Positions 1 to 9,146 of a DNA stretch of 64,000 nt are shown here, piece after piece. This DNA is from Hathewaya limosa (GTDB lineage Bacteria > Bacillota > Clostridia > Clostridiales > Clostridiaceae), in contig NZ_JAUSWN010000015.1 in NCBI RefSeq assembly GCF_030815255.1, positions 32,478 to 96,477 of the forward strand. Reading direction: 5' to 3'. The stretch's first letter is position 1; the number at the start of each line of letters is the position of its first letter. The position numbers and the translations under genes were made by a program. The notes below the pieces were generated by a model. It saw only the letters and a list, made by a program, of their open reading frames with translations, was not told the origin of the DNA and ran no database searches.

Positions 1-69
1 ACTATAATTATTGATATGGATAAAAATCAAAAATAATTAAAATGAAATAAATTTTTAGTAGGTGATCTT

Positions 70-1254
70 ATGAAGCTAATTGTACAAAAGTTTGGAGGAA
101 CTTCGGTTTCTACAGAGGTTAGAAGAAGAAGAACAGTGGAAAAAATAAAAAAAGTAATTAATGAAGGATATACACCTATTGTAGTAGTTTCAGCCATGGG
201 AAGAATGGGTGAACCTTATGCTACAGATACGTTAATCTCTCTTTTAGATAAGAAATTCACAAAGACTAATTTACAAGCTTTAGATACTATTATGAGTTGT
301 GGAGAAATTATAAGTACCGCAGTAATGTGTAATGAATTATATAAAGAAAACATAGATGCAATTCCATTATCAGGTGGACAAGCGGGAATTATAACAGATA
401 ATAATTTTAATAATGCAGCATTCTTGAGAGTGGATACTGAAAAGTTAAAAAAAGTTTTAAAATCAGGAAAAATTCCAGTAGTAGCTGGTTTTCAAGGAAT
501 CACAGAAGATGGTTTTATAACTACAATAGGAAGAGGTGGAAGTGATGTTACTGCTGCATTATTAGGTGCTGCTTTTAATGTAGAAAAAGTAGTAATATAT
601 ACAGATGTAGATGGTATTATGACTACAGACCCTAGAATAGTACCAGAAGCTTCCTTAATTAAAGAAATAAATTATGAAGAAATTTTTCAGTTTGCAGAAC
701 AAGGAGCTAAAGTTATACATCCTAGGGCTGTGGAAATAGCACAAAAAAATAATATACCTCTTTTAATAAAGAATGCAATGAATGATAATGAGGGAACTTT
801 AATAAGTAAGTTCTATCAATCAGACTTAAATAAGATTGTAACCGGTATAACTAATATAAATAATAGGGTTCAAGTAAAGGTATCTTATAATAATGATAAT
901 TATTTTAGATTATTTGATACATTAGGAGATAACTCTGTTAGTTTAGATTTAATTAATGTATTTCCTAAAGAAAAAATCTTTACTATAGACAGTGATGATT
1001 TAGAAAAAGTAGAAAATATCTTAAAAGAATTTGAACTAGATTTTAGTGTTATAGAAAGATGTAGTAAAATTTCTATTATAGGATCTGGTATGAAAGGAAA
1101 GCCAGGAGTTATGGCTAAAATATTAACAGCTTTAACTAAGGAAGGAGTAGAAGTTTTACAAACAGCAGATTCCCATATGACTATATGGTGTCTTGTAAAA
1201 GAAGAAGAGGTTAAAAGGGCAATTAAATCCTTACATGAAGCTTTTCAACTTTAA
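70..1254 (+). CDS. dapG: Aspartate kinase, monofunctional
   Basis: Phosphorylates L-aspartate to aspartyl-4-phosphate, the first step toward diaminopimelate, lysine, threonine and methionine. The 394-residue protein opens with the kinase motif KFGGTSV (residues 7-13) and has the nucleotide/aspartate region GRGGSDVTAALLG near 155 followed by YTDVDGIMTTDPR. Two ACT regulatory domains fill roughly residues 265-394 (GSGMKGKPGVMAKI is the second), so amino-acid feedback is expected. The ATG has a GGTGAT ribosome site just upstream. It precedes tepA and ftsK; in Bacillus subtilis dapG lies in the same neighbourhood, which is why I use dapG rather than lysC. The family is certain; the isozyme name is inferred from synteny. 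Confidence 0.9.
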   Translation: MKLIVQKFGGTSVSTEVRRRRTVEKIKKVINEGYTPIVVVSAMGRMGEPYATDTLISLLDKKFTKTNLQALDTIMSCGEIISTAVMCNELYKENIDAIPLSGGQAGIITDNNFNNAAFLRVDTEKLKKVLKSGKIPVVAGFQGITEDGFITTIGRGGSDVTAALLGAAFNVEKVVIYTDVDGIMTTDPRIVPEASLIKEINYEEIFQFAEQGAKVIHPRAVEIAQKNNIPLLIKNAMNDNEGTLISKFYQSDLNKIVTGITNINNRVQVKVSYNNDNYFRLFDTLGDNSVSLDLINVFPKEKIFTIDSDDLEKVENILKEFELDFSVIERCSKISIIGSGMKGKPGVMAKILTALTKEGVEVLQTADSHMTIWCLVKEEEVKRAIKSLHEAFQL

Positions 1255-1273
1255 ATTTTAATTAATGTATAAA

Positions 1274-1315
1274 ATTCCTCCTATAACAGAAACTAAACTG
1301 AAAGTTAGGAGGAAT
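1274..1315 (+). promoter_or_regulatory. Hairpin sequestering the tepA ribosome-binding site
   Basis: A perfect 10-bp inverted repeat pairs ATTCCTCCTA (1274-1283) with TAGGAGGAAT (1306-1315). The right arm contains the complete AGGAGG Shine-Dalgarno of the next gene, seven bases before its ATG at 1320. No T-run follows, so it is not a standard terminator. Folding would hide the ribosome site; whether it does so in the cell is inference. Confidence 0.6.
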
Positions 1316-1319
1316 ATTT

Positions 1320-2051
1320 ATGAGAAATTTATATAATTCACAAGAGGATTTTATTAAAAATGATGTAAATGAAGAAAATAATGAAGTAAATAGTGAGGAA
1401 GACCAAACAGAAAATATAAAGGAAATGGGTGTGCCCCAAATAGAAAAGAAAATTGATGATAGAATTCAAGTTGTTCCTATAATTGGCCAAATTGAAGGGC
1501 ACATGGCTCAAAATCCTCAAACAAAAACCACTAAATATGAGCACATAATTCCTATGTTAATCGCAATGGAAAGAGATGATAATGTTAAGGGAATTCTCAC
1601 AGTTTTGAACACTGTAGGAGGGGATGTAGAAGCCGGGCTCGCAATTGCAGAAATGATAAGAAGTTTAAGTAAACCAACTGTATCTTTAGTGATTGGAGGA
1701 GGACATTCCATAGGAGTACCTTTAGCTACGGCATCAACATATTCATTTATATCACCTTCTGCTACTATGATTATTCACCCAATAAGAATGAATGGACTTG
1801 TAATAGGAGTTCCTCAAACATTTCATTATTTTGATAAGATGCAAGAAAGAATTTCGGACTTTATTGTGAGAACCTCTCATATAGAAAAGCATATTTTAAA
1901 TAAGCTTATGCTTGAAACCAAAGATCTATTAAATGATATGGGAACCATTTTAATAGGCAAACAGGCTGTAGAGTGTGGATTAATAGATGAAGTTGGTGGA
2001 GTAAAAGAGGCGTTAAAAAAATTAAATGAACTTATAGATGAAAATAAATAA
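1320..2051 (+). CDS. tepA: TepA-like ClpP-family serine protease
   Basis: Cytoplasmic ClpP/crotonase-fold protease of the translocation-enhancing protein group. The 243-residue protein has an acidic, Asn/Glu-rich N-terminal 45 residues, then a ClpP-like core. The nucleophile is probably Ser130 in GGGHSIGVP and the base His153 in MIIHPIR; the oxyanion glycines lie in NTVGGDVEAG near 98. B. subtilis TepA was linked to protein export or spore development, but the substrate is unknown. It sits between dapG and ftsK/spoIIIE as in Bacillus. Its ribosome-binding site is buried in an inverted repeat, suggesting translational control. Confidence 0.85.
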   Translation: MRNLYNSQEDFIKNDVNEENNEVNSEEDQTENIKEMGVPQIEKKIDDRIQVVPIIGQIEGHMAQNPQTKTTKYEHIIPMLIAMERDDNVKGILTVLNTVGGDVEAGLAIAEMIRSLSKPTVSLVIGGGHSIGVPLATASTYSFISPSATMIIHPIRMNGLVIGVPQTFHYFDKMQERISDFIVRTSHIEKHILNKLMLETKDLLNDMGTILIGKQAVECGLIDEVGGVKEALKKLNELIDENK

Positions 2052-2059
2052 ATTTAAGA

Positions 2060-2100
2060 AAGGATATATGCTTTTATTTTATAAGTATATATCCTTATTT
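2060..2100 (+). terminator. Rho-independent terminator after tepA
   Basis: A 14-bp stem pairs AAGGATATATGCTT (2060-2073) with AAGTATATATCCTT (2083-2096), with one G-T pair, and TATTT follows. It separates tepA from ftsK. Confidence 0.7.
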
Positions 2101-2231
2101 TATGATATAATTTAAATACATATTATGGCATATTTTTAAAATAAAATCTTTAAGTTAATTAAATTATAAATAAATATTTAAAAAGGATTTAAGTTACTTT
2201 TGTAGAAATAATAAGTTTGGAGGTGAAGAAG

Positions 2232-4541
2232 TTGGCAAAATCTAAAAAGGCAAAAATAACCAAAGAAAATAAGGATATTAAAGGGATAATATTAATAGCA
2301 GTAGGAGTTTTAATGTTATTTAGTTTAATATCCATATTTTTTCAAGATTCCTCCCCAGGTATTATAGGAAAGTTTATAAGAAATGTATTATTTACTTTTT
2401 TAGGGGTAGGAGCTTATATTTTACCTTTTGTCTTATTTTTTATAGGAAAGTGTTTTATCGTTAAAAAGGGAAAAATTGAATTTAATACTAGGTTTTATTC
2501 TATTGTAACAACTATAATTAATACTTTAGTTTTAATTCAAATGGTGAAATTAAATAAGTTTGCATCTGAAAATATTTTAGATACATTTTCTAATTTTTAC
2601 AATTCAAACACTATAATTCACGGTGGATTTTTAAGTTATATTTTAATAGCACCGGTGAAGTTTTTAATAGGTAATGTTGGAGTTTATGTAATTTGTATAT
2701 GTGTTTATATAATTAATGCTATAATATTATTTGATTTATCTATAGGAGATGTATTTATTAATTTTAAAGGAAATGTTAAATCTAAAAAGAAAAATATAAA
2801 AAATAAATTGCAAAAACCAGAAAAAATAAAAATTGTAGATGATACAGAGCAACCAATAGAATCAGACAATGAATTAGAAAAGGATGTTAATAGACTAAAA
2901 TTAATGAATTTTTTAAAGTCAACTGATGGAGAAAAAACTGCAAATGAACCTTTAGTAAAACAAAGCATTAGTGTAGATATATTAGATAGTAATGATGACA
3001 TAGTAAATAGTACTAATAAAAAAATTGTTTCAAAAGACACAGGTGAACAAAGTTTTGAAAATGAAATTGAAAAAAATATATCTATGGCTAAAGAAAATGA
3101 ATTTAATATACAATATAGAATTCCACCTATAGATCTTTTAAAAGAAAATGATGCTTTAAAAAATAAAAGGGGAGATAAAAAAGAACTTTTAAATAATGCT
3201 ACAAAACTTCAAAATACATTAAGTAGTTTTGGCGTTAGTGCAAGTGTAACTCAGGTAACTAAAGGACCATCTGTAACTAGATTTGAAATTCAACCAGAGA
3301 CAGGAGTTAAAGTTAGTAAAATTGTTAATTTATCCGATGATATAGCACTAAATTTGGCAGCACCAGGTATTCGTATGGAAGCTCCTATACCAGGAAAGGC
3401 TGCTATAGGTATAGAGGTGCCAAATGAAAATTTAACCCCTGTATTCCTAAGAGAAATAATAGAATCAGAAGAATACATAAAATCTACTAAAAACATATCT
3501 TTTGCATTAGGTAAAGATATAGGAGGTAACTCGGTAGTAGCAGATTTATCTAAAATGCCTCACTTATTAGTAGCAGGAGCTACAGGATCAGGAAAAAGTG
3601 TATGTATTAACACTTTAATAGTTAGTTTACTTTATAAATATTCACCTAAAGAAGTTAATTTATTATTAATTGATCCTAAAGTTGTAGAACTTAGCATATA
3701 TAATGGTATACCACATTTATTAATTCCGGTTGTAACAGATCCAAAAAAAGCTGCTGGCGCTTTAAATTGGGCGGTAACTGAAATGACTAGAAGGTATAAT
3801 TTATTTGCTGAAAATGGTGTTAGAAATATAGAAGGTTATAATAAACTTAAAGAAGGACAGGAAGATGAAAAGCTTTCATATCAGGTTATAATTATAGATG
3901 AGTTGGCAGATTTAATGATGGTATGTCCTAAAGATGTAGAAGATTATATTGCGAGACTTGCACAAATGGCAAGAGCAGCAGGAATGCATTTAGTAATAGC
4001 TACTCAAAGACCATCTGTAGATGTAATTACTGGAATGATAAAAGCTAATATTCCATCTAGAATATCCTTTGCAGTATCTAGCCAAATAGATTCAAGAACT
4101 ATCTTGGATTCTTCAGGAGCAGAGAAACTTTTAGGAAAAGGTGATATGTTATTTTATCCTGTTGGTGCACCTAAACCAGTACGTATTCAAGGTGCATTTA
4201 TATCAGAAAAAGAAGTAGAAAACATAGTGGAATTTATAAAATCTCAAAGTGAAGAAGTAAAATATGATGAAGATATAATAGAACAAATTCATGCAAATGC
4301 AGAAGGCGGAACAGCGGTAAATAATGATGAAGAAGTTGACCCTATATTAAAAGAAGCTATTAATTTTGTTGTAGAAAGTGGATATGCTTCAACTTCAATG
4401 TTGCAAAGAAAATTCAAAATAGGTTATAATAGGGCAGCGAGAATAATTGATAGTATGGAAGAGAGAAATATTATTTCGGGTAGAAATGGAAGTAAACCTA
4501 GAGATGTATTGATTACTTTAGCAGATTTAGAACATATTTAA
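2232..4541 (+). CDS. ftsK: DNA translocase FtsK/SpoIIIE
   Basis: Septal ATP-driven DNA pump that clears chromosomes from the division or sporulation septum. The N-terminal ~170 residues hold four hydrophobic segments, followed by a charged linker (about 180-310). Then comes the RecA-like motor with Walker A GATGSGKS (near 450) and Walker B VIIIDELADLM (near 550). A C-terminal winged-helix gamma domain (MLQRKFKIGYNRAARIID) reads KOPS/SRS sequences. The open frame begins at a TTG at 2217, but the ribosome site GGAGGTG (2219-2225) overlaps that codon and is well spaced for the TTG at 2232, giving 769 residues. The stop overlaps the first in-frame ATG of the rimO frame. SpoIIIE versus FtsK cannot be separated by sequence alone. 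Confidence 0.92.
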   Translation: MAKSKKAKITKENKDIKGIILIAVGVLMLFSLISIFFQDSSPGIIGKFIRNVLFTFLGVGAYILPFVLFFIGKCFIVKKGKIEFNTRFYSIVTTIINTLVLIQMVKLNKFASENILDTFSNFYNSNTIIHGGFLSYILIAPVKFLIGNVGVYVICICVYIINAIILFDLSIGDVFINFKGNVKSKKKNIKNKLQKPEKIKIVDDTEQPIESDNELEKDVNRLKLMNFLKSTDGEKTANEPLVKQSISVDILDSNDDIVNSTNKKIVSKDTGEQSFENEIEKNISMAKENEFNIQYRIPPIDLLKENDALKNKRGDKKELLNNATKLQNTLSSFGVSASVTQVTKGPSVTRFEIQPETGVKVSKIVNLSDDIALNLAAPGIRMEAPIPGKAAIGIEVPNENLTPVFLREIIESEEYIKSTKNISFALGKDIGGNSVVADLSKMPHLLVAGATGSGKSVCINTLIVSLLYKYSPKEVNLLLIDPKVVELSIYNGIPHLLIPVVTDPKKAAGALNWAVTEMTRRYNLFAENGVRNIEGYNKLKEGQEDEKLSYQVIIIDELADLMMVCPKDVEDYIARLAQMARAAGMHLVIATQRPSVDVITGMIKANIPSRISFAVSSQIDSRTILDSSGAEKLLGKGDMLFYPVGAPKPVRIQGAFISEKEVENIVEFIKSQSEEVKYDEDIIEQIHANAEGGTAVNNDEEVDPILKEAINFVVESGYASTSMLQRKFKIGYNRAARIIDSMEERNIISGRNGSKPRDVLITLADLEHI

Positions 4542-4567
4542 TGAACATAATTTTAGGAGGAACAGAA

Positions 4568-5899
4568 GTGAAAAAGTTAAAATTGGGATTTGTAAATTTA
4601 GGATGCGATAAAAATAGGATAGATGGAGAGATTGCACTAGCTAATTTAAGTAAAAATTATGTTTTAGAATCAAATGCAGAGAATGCGGATATTATTATAG
4701 TAAATACTTGTGGATTTATTGAAGCTTCAAAGCAAGAATCTATAAATACTATATTAGAAATGGCAAAATATAAAGAAAAAAATTGTAAAGTATTACTTGC
4801 AACAGGATGTTTAACTCAAAGATATGGAGATGAAATTTTAAATTTAATGCCGGAGTTAGATGGTATCTTAGGAGTGAATGACTATAATAAATTACAAGAA
4901 CTAATAGAGAAGGCTTTAAATAAGGAAAAGGTAAGTTATTGTAACTATAGTGATTCTAATATTAATGAAGGAGAAAGAATAGTAACAACAGATAAAGGAA
5001 CAGCTTATATAAGGATTTCTGAAGGGTGTGATAATGCCTGTGCTTACTGTGCTATTCCTAAAATTAGAGGAAGATACAGAAGTAGAACTATGGAAAATAT
5101 TCTAAAAGAAGCGGAAACATTAGTATCTCAAGGTGTTAAAGAACTTATTTTAGTAGCACAAGATACTACAAGATATGGAGTTGATATATACAAGGAGAAG
5201 AAACTTCCTGAGCTTTTGAGAGTATTATCTGAAATTAATGGTATAGAATGGATTAGAGTATTATATTGTTATGCTGAAGAAATGACAGATGAGATTATAG
5301 ACGAGATGGCAAATAATAAAAAAGTTTGTAAATATTTAGATATACCGATTCAGCATATATCAGATAATGTTTTGAAGAATATGAGAAGAAAAGGTAGAAA
5401 AAGAATCATATTAGAAAATATAAATAAAGTAAGAGAAAAAATTAAAGGTGTAGTTTTAAGAACATCATTAATTGTTGGATTCCCAGGAGAGAGTGAAGAG
5501 GATTTTAATGAACTTAAAGAGTTTTGTAAAGAAATAAAGTTTGAGAAACTAGGAGTATTTAAATATTCTAGAGAAGAAGAAACTGCAGCATATGAAATGG
5601 AAAATCAAATTAGTGAAGAAATTAAAGAAATCAGAGAATCTGAAATAATGTTACTACAACAAGATATTTCTAAAAAAATTAATGAAAATAAGATGGAAAA
5701 AGTATATAATGTAATAGTAGAAAGCTTTGATGGACTTTTATATCATGGAAGAACTTATGAAATGGCTCCTGAAATTGATGGAGAAGTACTTTTTACATCA
5801 GAAAAAGAATTAAATCTTGGAGAATTTGTGAAAGTTAAAATTACAGAAAGCTTAGAATATGATTTAATAGGAGTTGTATGCGATGAATCTAGCAAATAA
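4568..5899 (+). CDS. rimO: Ribosomal protein S12 methylthiotransferase RimO
   Basis: Radical SAM enzyme that adds a methylthio group to the conserved Asp of ribosomal protein S12. Domains in order: an N-terminal UPF0004 domain whose cysteines hold an auxiliary [4Fe-4S] cluster (NLGCDKN, NTCGFI, TGCLTQR); the radical SAM core with CDNACAYC near residue 155; and a C-terminal TRAM domain. The frame is open from an ATG at 4541 overlapping the ftsK stop, but the AGGAGG at 4555-4560 points to the GTG at 4568, giving 443 residues, the usual family length. It overlaps pgsA by a few codons, so ftsK-rimO-pgsA probably form one transcript. Confidence 0.92.
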   Translation: MKKLKLGFVNLGCDKNRIDGEIALANLSKNYVLESNAENADIIIVNTCGFIEASKQESINTILEMAKYKEKNCKVLLATGCLTQRYGDEILNLMPELDGILGVNDYNKLQELIEKALNKEKVSYCNYSDSNINEGERIVTTDKGTAYIRISEGCDNACAYCAIPKIRGRYRSRTMENILKEAETLVSQGVKELILVAQDTTRYGVDIYKEKKLPELLRVLSEINGIEWIRVLYCYAEEMTDEIIDEMANNKKVCKYLDIPIQHISDNVLKNMRRKGRKRIILENINKVREKIKGVVLRTSLIVGFPGESEEDFNELKEFCKEIKFEKLGVFKYSREEETAAYEMENQISEEIKEIRESEIMLLQQDISKKINENKMEKVYNVIVESFDGLLYHGRTYEMAPEIDGEVLFTSEKELNLGEFVKVKITESLEYDLIGVVCDESSK

Positions 5900-6428
5900 A
5901 CTTACTGTTCTTAGAATTTTTTTGGTTCCAGTATTTTTGATTTTTATTGCTATAAAGGGAATACCCTATGGTACTATAATTGCTACGTGCATATTTATAA
6001 TAGCTTCTTTAACAGATAAGTTAGATGGGTATATTGCAAGAAGTAGAAATCAAATTACTAACTTTGGAAAGTTTATGGATCCATTAGCCGACAAACTTTT
6101 AGTTACTACAGCTTTAATATCTTTAGTGGAATTACAAGTAATTCATTCATATGTGGCAGTAATAATTATAGCAAGAGAATTTGCAGTATCTGGACTTAGA
6201 ACTATTGCAGCATCTGAAGGTATTGTTATAGCAGCTAGTTGGTGGGGAAAATTAAAAACAGTAATTCAAATAATAGCTATAATTTTAGCGTTATTAAATT
6301 TAACCTATGGAGTTACATATTTAGAAAGTTTAACACGAATATTTATGTTTGCAGCAGTAGTAATAACTATTGTATCAGGAGTAGATTATTTTAGAAAAAA
6401 TCTTCACATTATAAAAACTAACAAATAA
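5883..6428 (+). CDS. pgsA: CDP-diacylglycerol--glycerol-3-phosphate 3-phosphatidyltransferase
   Basis: Makes phosphatidylglycerol-phosphate, committing CDP-diacylglycerol to phosphatidylglycerol and cardiolipin. The 181-residue membrane protein has the CDP-alcohol phosphatidyltransferase signature D-G-x2-A-R-x8-G-x3-D-x3-D, visible as DGYIARSRNQITNFGKFMDP then LADK. Several hydrophobic helices follow. A longer frame starts at TTG 5874, but ATG 5883 lies nine bases after AGGAG (5869-5873) and begins the typical MNLANKLT. The start lies within the 3' end of rimO, implying translational coupling. A terminator follows. Confidence 0.92.
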   Translation: MNLANKLTVLRIFLVPVFLIFIAIKGIPYGTIIATCIFIIASLTDKLDGYIARSRNQITNFGKFMDPLADKLLVTTALISLVELQVIHSYVAVIIIAREFAVSGLRTIAASEGIVIAASWWGKLKTVIQIIAIILALLNLTYGVTYLESLTRIFMFAAVVITIVSGVDYFRKNLHIIKTNK

Positions 6429-6473
6429 TTGTTTAAAAATAGATTGTTTGGTAATAATAAGTAAAAAGACTAA

Positions 6474-6510
6474 AAAAGTTCCTACTTTAAATATGTAGGG
6501 ACTTTTAATT
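6474..6510 (+). terminator. Terminator after pgsA
   Basis: AAAAGTTCCTAC (6474-6485) pairs with GTAGGGACTTTT (6495-6506) with one wobble pair and a T-rich tail. Confidence 0.75.
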
Positions 6511-6517
6511 ATATTTA

Positions 6518-6568
6518 TTGACTATAGTTGATAAATAATATATAATATAATTATTGAACAAATGTTCG
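6518..6568 (+). promoter_or_regulatory. recA promoter with LexA (SOS) box
   Basis: TTGACT (6518-6523), a 17-base spacer and TATAAT (6541-6546) form a near-consensus sigma-A promoter. GAAC-AAAT-GTTC (6556-6567) directly downstream matches the Gram-positive LexA box pattern GAAC-N4-GTTC. Repression of recA by LexA and induction by DNA damage is therefore expected. Confidence 0.8.
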
Positions 6569-6604
6569 AGAAATGAGAGGATGGTGAACCCTAAAGGGAG
6601 AAAT

Positions 6605-7654
6605 ATGGAAAACGAAAAAATAAAAGCGTTAGAAGCAGCTATGTCTCAAATTGAGAAACAATTTGGTAAAGGTTCAGTAATGAAATTAGGAGAAAAGACA
6701 GAATTAAATATAGATGTTGTTTCAACAGGAAGTCTAAGTTTAGATATTGCTTTAGGAGTAGGTGGAGTACCAAGAGGTAGAATAATAGAAATATATGGAC
6801 CAGAGTCATCAGGTAAAACTACTGTAGCATTACACATAGTAGCTGAAACACAAAAAAAAGGTGGAGTGGCTGCATTTATAGATGCAGAACATGCACTTGA
6901 TCCTATATATGCTAGATCTTTAGGTGTAGATACAGAAAATTTAATTGTATCTCAACCAGATACAGGGGAACAAGGTTTAGAAATAGCTGAAGCCTTAGTG
7001 CGTTCAGGAGCCATTGATGTTATAGTTGTTGATTCGGTTGCAGCTTTAGTTCCAAAGGCTGAAATTGAAGGTGAAATGGGAGATGCTCATGTAGGTCTTC
7101 AAGCAAGACTTATGTCACAAGCATTAAGAAAACTTGCAGGAGCTATTAATAAGTCTAATTGTGTTACTATATTTATAAACCAATTAAGAGAAAAGGTTGG
7201 TATAATGTTTGGTAATCCAGAAACTACACCTGGAGGAAGGGCATTAAAATTTTATTCATCTGTTAGAATGGATGTTAGAAAAATAGATACAATAAAACAA
7301 GGTGATGAGTTCTTAGGTAATAGAACAAGAGTTAAAATAGTTAAGAACAAGGTAGCACCTCCATTTAAACAAGCAGAATTTGATATAATGTATGGAAAAG
7401 GTATATCTAGAGAAGGTAATATATTAGATTCAGGTGTAGATAATGGAATTGTACAAAAAAGTGGAGCATGGTTCTCTTATGGAGATATTAGATTAGGCCA
7501 AGGAAGAGAAAATTCTAAACAATATTTATTTGATAATCCTAAGGTAGCTTTAGAAATAGAAAATAAAATTAGAGCTAAATTTGAATTGCCACTAATGGAA
7601 GAATTAAAGGAAGTAAATAAAGTGGTTGCAAAGAAAAAAGAAGTAGACAAGTAA
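6605..7654 (+). CDS. recA: Recombinase RecA
   Basis: Forms ATP-dependent filaments on single-stranded DNA, drives homologous pairing and triggers LexA self-cleavage. The 349-residue protein has Walker A GPESSGKTT near residue 66, the MAW-region GEQGLEIAE, Walker B VIVVDSVAAL, and the DNA-binding loop stretch INQLREKVGIMFGNPETTPGG. The frame is open from 6554, but ATG 6605 follows GGGAG and gives the family-typical opening ending QIEKQFGKGSVMKLGE. It has its own SOS promoter and terminator, so it is monocistronic. Confidence 0.97.
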   Translation: MENEKIKALEAAMSQIEKQFGKGSVMKLGEKTELNIDVVSTGSLSLDIALGVGGVPRGRIIEIYGPESSGKTTVALHIVAETQKKGGVAAFIDAEHALDPIYARSLGVDTENLIVSQPDTGEQGLEIAEALVRSGAIDVIVVDSVAALVPKAEIEGEMGDAHVGLQARLMSQALRKLAGAINKSNCVTIFINQLREKVGIMFGNPETTPGGRALKFYSSVRMDVRKIDTIKQGDEFLGNRTRVKIVKNKVAPPFKQAEFDIMYGKGISREGNILDSGVDNGIVQKSGAWFSYGDIRLGQGRENSKQYLFDNPKVALEIENKIRAKFELPLMEELKEVNKVVAKKKEVDK

Positions 7655-7661
7655 ATTTTAT

Positions 7662-7704
7662 AAAATGCTATACATCTAATAATAGATGTATAGCATTTTT
7701 TTTA
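7662..7704 (+). terminator. Terminator after recA
   Basis: A perfect 17-bp stem, AAAATGCTATACATCTA (7662-7678) with TAGATGTATAGCATTTT (7683-7699), is followed by a long T-run. Confidence 0.9.
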
Positions 7705-7758
7705 TAAAAAAATAAAGTTTTAAAAAGTTTAACCTTAGGTGAAGAATAAGTTAATTTT

Positions 7759-7786
7759 TTGTTAAGCATCATAACTTAAATATAAA
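7759..7786 (+). promoter_or_regulatory. Possible plc promoter
   Basis: TTGTTA (7759-7764), a 16-base spacer and TATAAA (7781-7786) make a plausible promoter about 90 bases before the plc start, in a very A/T-tract-rich stretch. A TATAAT at 7788-7793 is an alternative -10. Weak evidence. Confidence 0.35.
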
Positions 7787-7879
7787 TTATAATTTAATTA
7801 ATAAAAATATTAAAAAATAGTTGTATTTTTTTTGAAAAAGGAATATACTACATATAAAGGTAATAAGGAGGGTAATACT

Positions 7880-9076
7880 ATGAATAAAAATATTTTAAAA
7901 AATTTAGGGTATGTTTTAATAACAGGATTAATATGCATAAGTTCCACAAGCAAGGTATATGCATGGGATGGAAAAAAAGATGGAACAGGGACTCATTCTG
8001 TAATAGTTACACAAGCTGTTGAAATGTTAGAAAAGGATTTCAGTGATAAGGAACCAGAGGTTATAAAACAAAATTTTAAAGTTCTTAAAAATAATTTACA
8101 CAAATTTCAATTAGGCTCTACTTATCCAGATTATGATCCAAATGCTTATAAGTTATATCAAGATCATTTTTGGGATCCTGATACTAATCATAATTTTTCT
8201 AAAGATAATAAATGGTATCTTGCATATGCAGTTCCAGAAACAGCGGAATCACAAGTTAGAAAATTTACAGCAATAGCTAAAAATGAGTGGGCTAAGGGTG
8301 ATTATGAAAAAGCAACATGGTATTTAGGACAAGCTATGCATTATTTTGGAGATTTAAATACACCATATCATGCAGCGAATGTAACGGCTGCAGATAGTCC
8401 AGGACATGTAAAATATGAAACTTATGTAGAGCAAAGAAAAGATAATTATAAATTGTATTCAACAGGATATAAAACTAATGAAACATTTTATTCTGATATA
8501 TTAATTAATGATGATTTTGATGATTGGTCAAAACAGTATTCAACTTATTGGGCAAAACAAGCCAAAAGTTTATATTATACACACTCAACAATGAATCACA
8601 ATTGGAATGACTGGGAATATTCAGCTATACATGCTGTAGGAAATGCTCAAAAAGGTACAGCAGGATATATATATAGATTTCTTTATGATATATCAAAAAA
8701 CCTATTGCCATATAAAAATCATGAAACTAATGAGTTAATGGTAGTTATAAAAACTGCTAATGAACAAAATGCGGGTACTGATAATTATATTTCTTTTGGT
8801 ATTGAAACAAAAGATGGTAAACAACATGAATGGAAGTTAGATAATCCAGGAAATGATTTTGAAAAAAATCAAGAAGATACTTATATATTAAAATTTAAAG
8901 ATAATAAAATTAAATATAATGAAATATCAAAAATGTGGATAAAGAAATCAAAACTTGCATCTATAGAAGATGAGTGGAAACCAGAATATGTTAAGGTAAT
9001 AATAGATGGAAATATACAGTGTGAAAAAAATATTAATGAATGGATCAAAGGAAATACTACACATTATATAAAATAG
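7880..9076 (+). CDS. plc: Secreted zinc-dependent phospholipase C (alpha-toxin family)
   Basis: Hydrolyses phosphatidylcholine (and usually sphingomyelin) in host membranes. The 398 residues split into a 28-residue signal peptide (cleavage after VYA) and a 370-residue mature toxin, the same length as C. perfringens alpha-toxin. Counting from mature Trp1, all expected zinc ligands are present: Trp1, His11, Asp56, His68, His126, Asp130, His136, His148 and Glu152. Residues from about 256 form the PLAT/C2-like membrane-binding domain. Trp214, Asn297, Asp298 and Asp336 are kept, but position 331 is Leu (Tyr in alpha-toxin), 334 is Ile (Phe) and 269 is Asn (Asp), which may alter membrane insertion and calcium binding. 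ATG 7880 follows AAGGAGG. It is monocistronic between recA and rny. Confidence 0.95.
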   Translation: MNKNILKNLGYVLITGLICISSTSKVYAWDGKKDGTGTHSVIVTQAVEMLEKDFSDKEPEVIKQNFKVLKNNLHKFQLGSTYPDYDPNAYKLYQDHFWDPDTNHNFSKDNKWYLAYAVPETAESQVRKFTAIAKNEWAKGDYEKATWYLGQAMHYFGDLNTPYHAANVTAADSPGHVKYETYVEQRKDNYKLYSTGYKTNETFYSDILINDDFDDWSKQYSTYWAKQAKSLYYTHSTMNHNWNDWEYSAIHAVGNAQKGTAGYIYRFLYDISKNLLPYKNHETNELMVVIKTANEQNAGTDNYISFGIETKDGKQHEWKLDNPGNDFEKNQEDTYILKFKDNKIKYNEISKMWIKKSKLASIEDEWKPEYVKVIIDGNIQCEKNINEWIKGNTTHYIK

Positions 9077-9098
9077 ATATAAATAAAAAAATATAGTT

Positions 9099-9146
9099 AA
9101 AAAATACAAATAAAAGTTATAATATAATTTTTATTTGTATTTTTAT
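9099..9146 (+). terminator. Terminator after plc
   Basis: AAAAATACAAATAAAA (9100-9115) pairs perfectly with TTTTATTTGTATTTTT (9129-9144), which ends in Ts. The stem is AU-rich. Confidence 0.65.

Noticed and set aside
1..69. Lysine riboswitch before aspartokinase
   Set aside because: Only 69 bases are present before the gene and none resembles the lysine aptamer.
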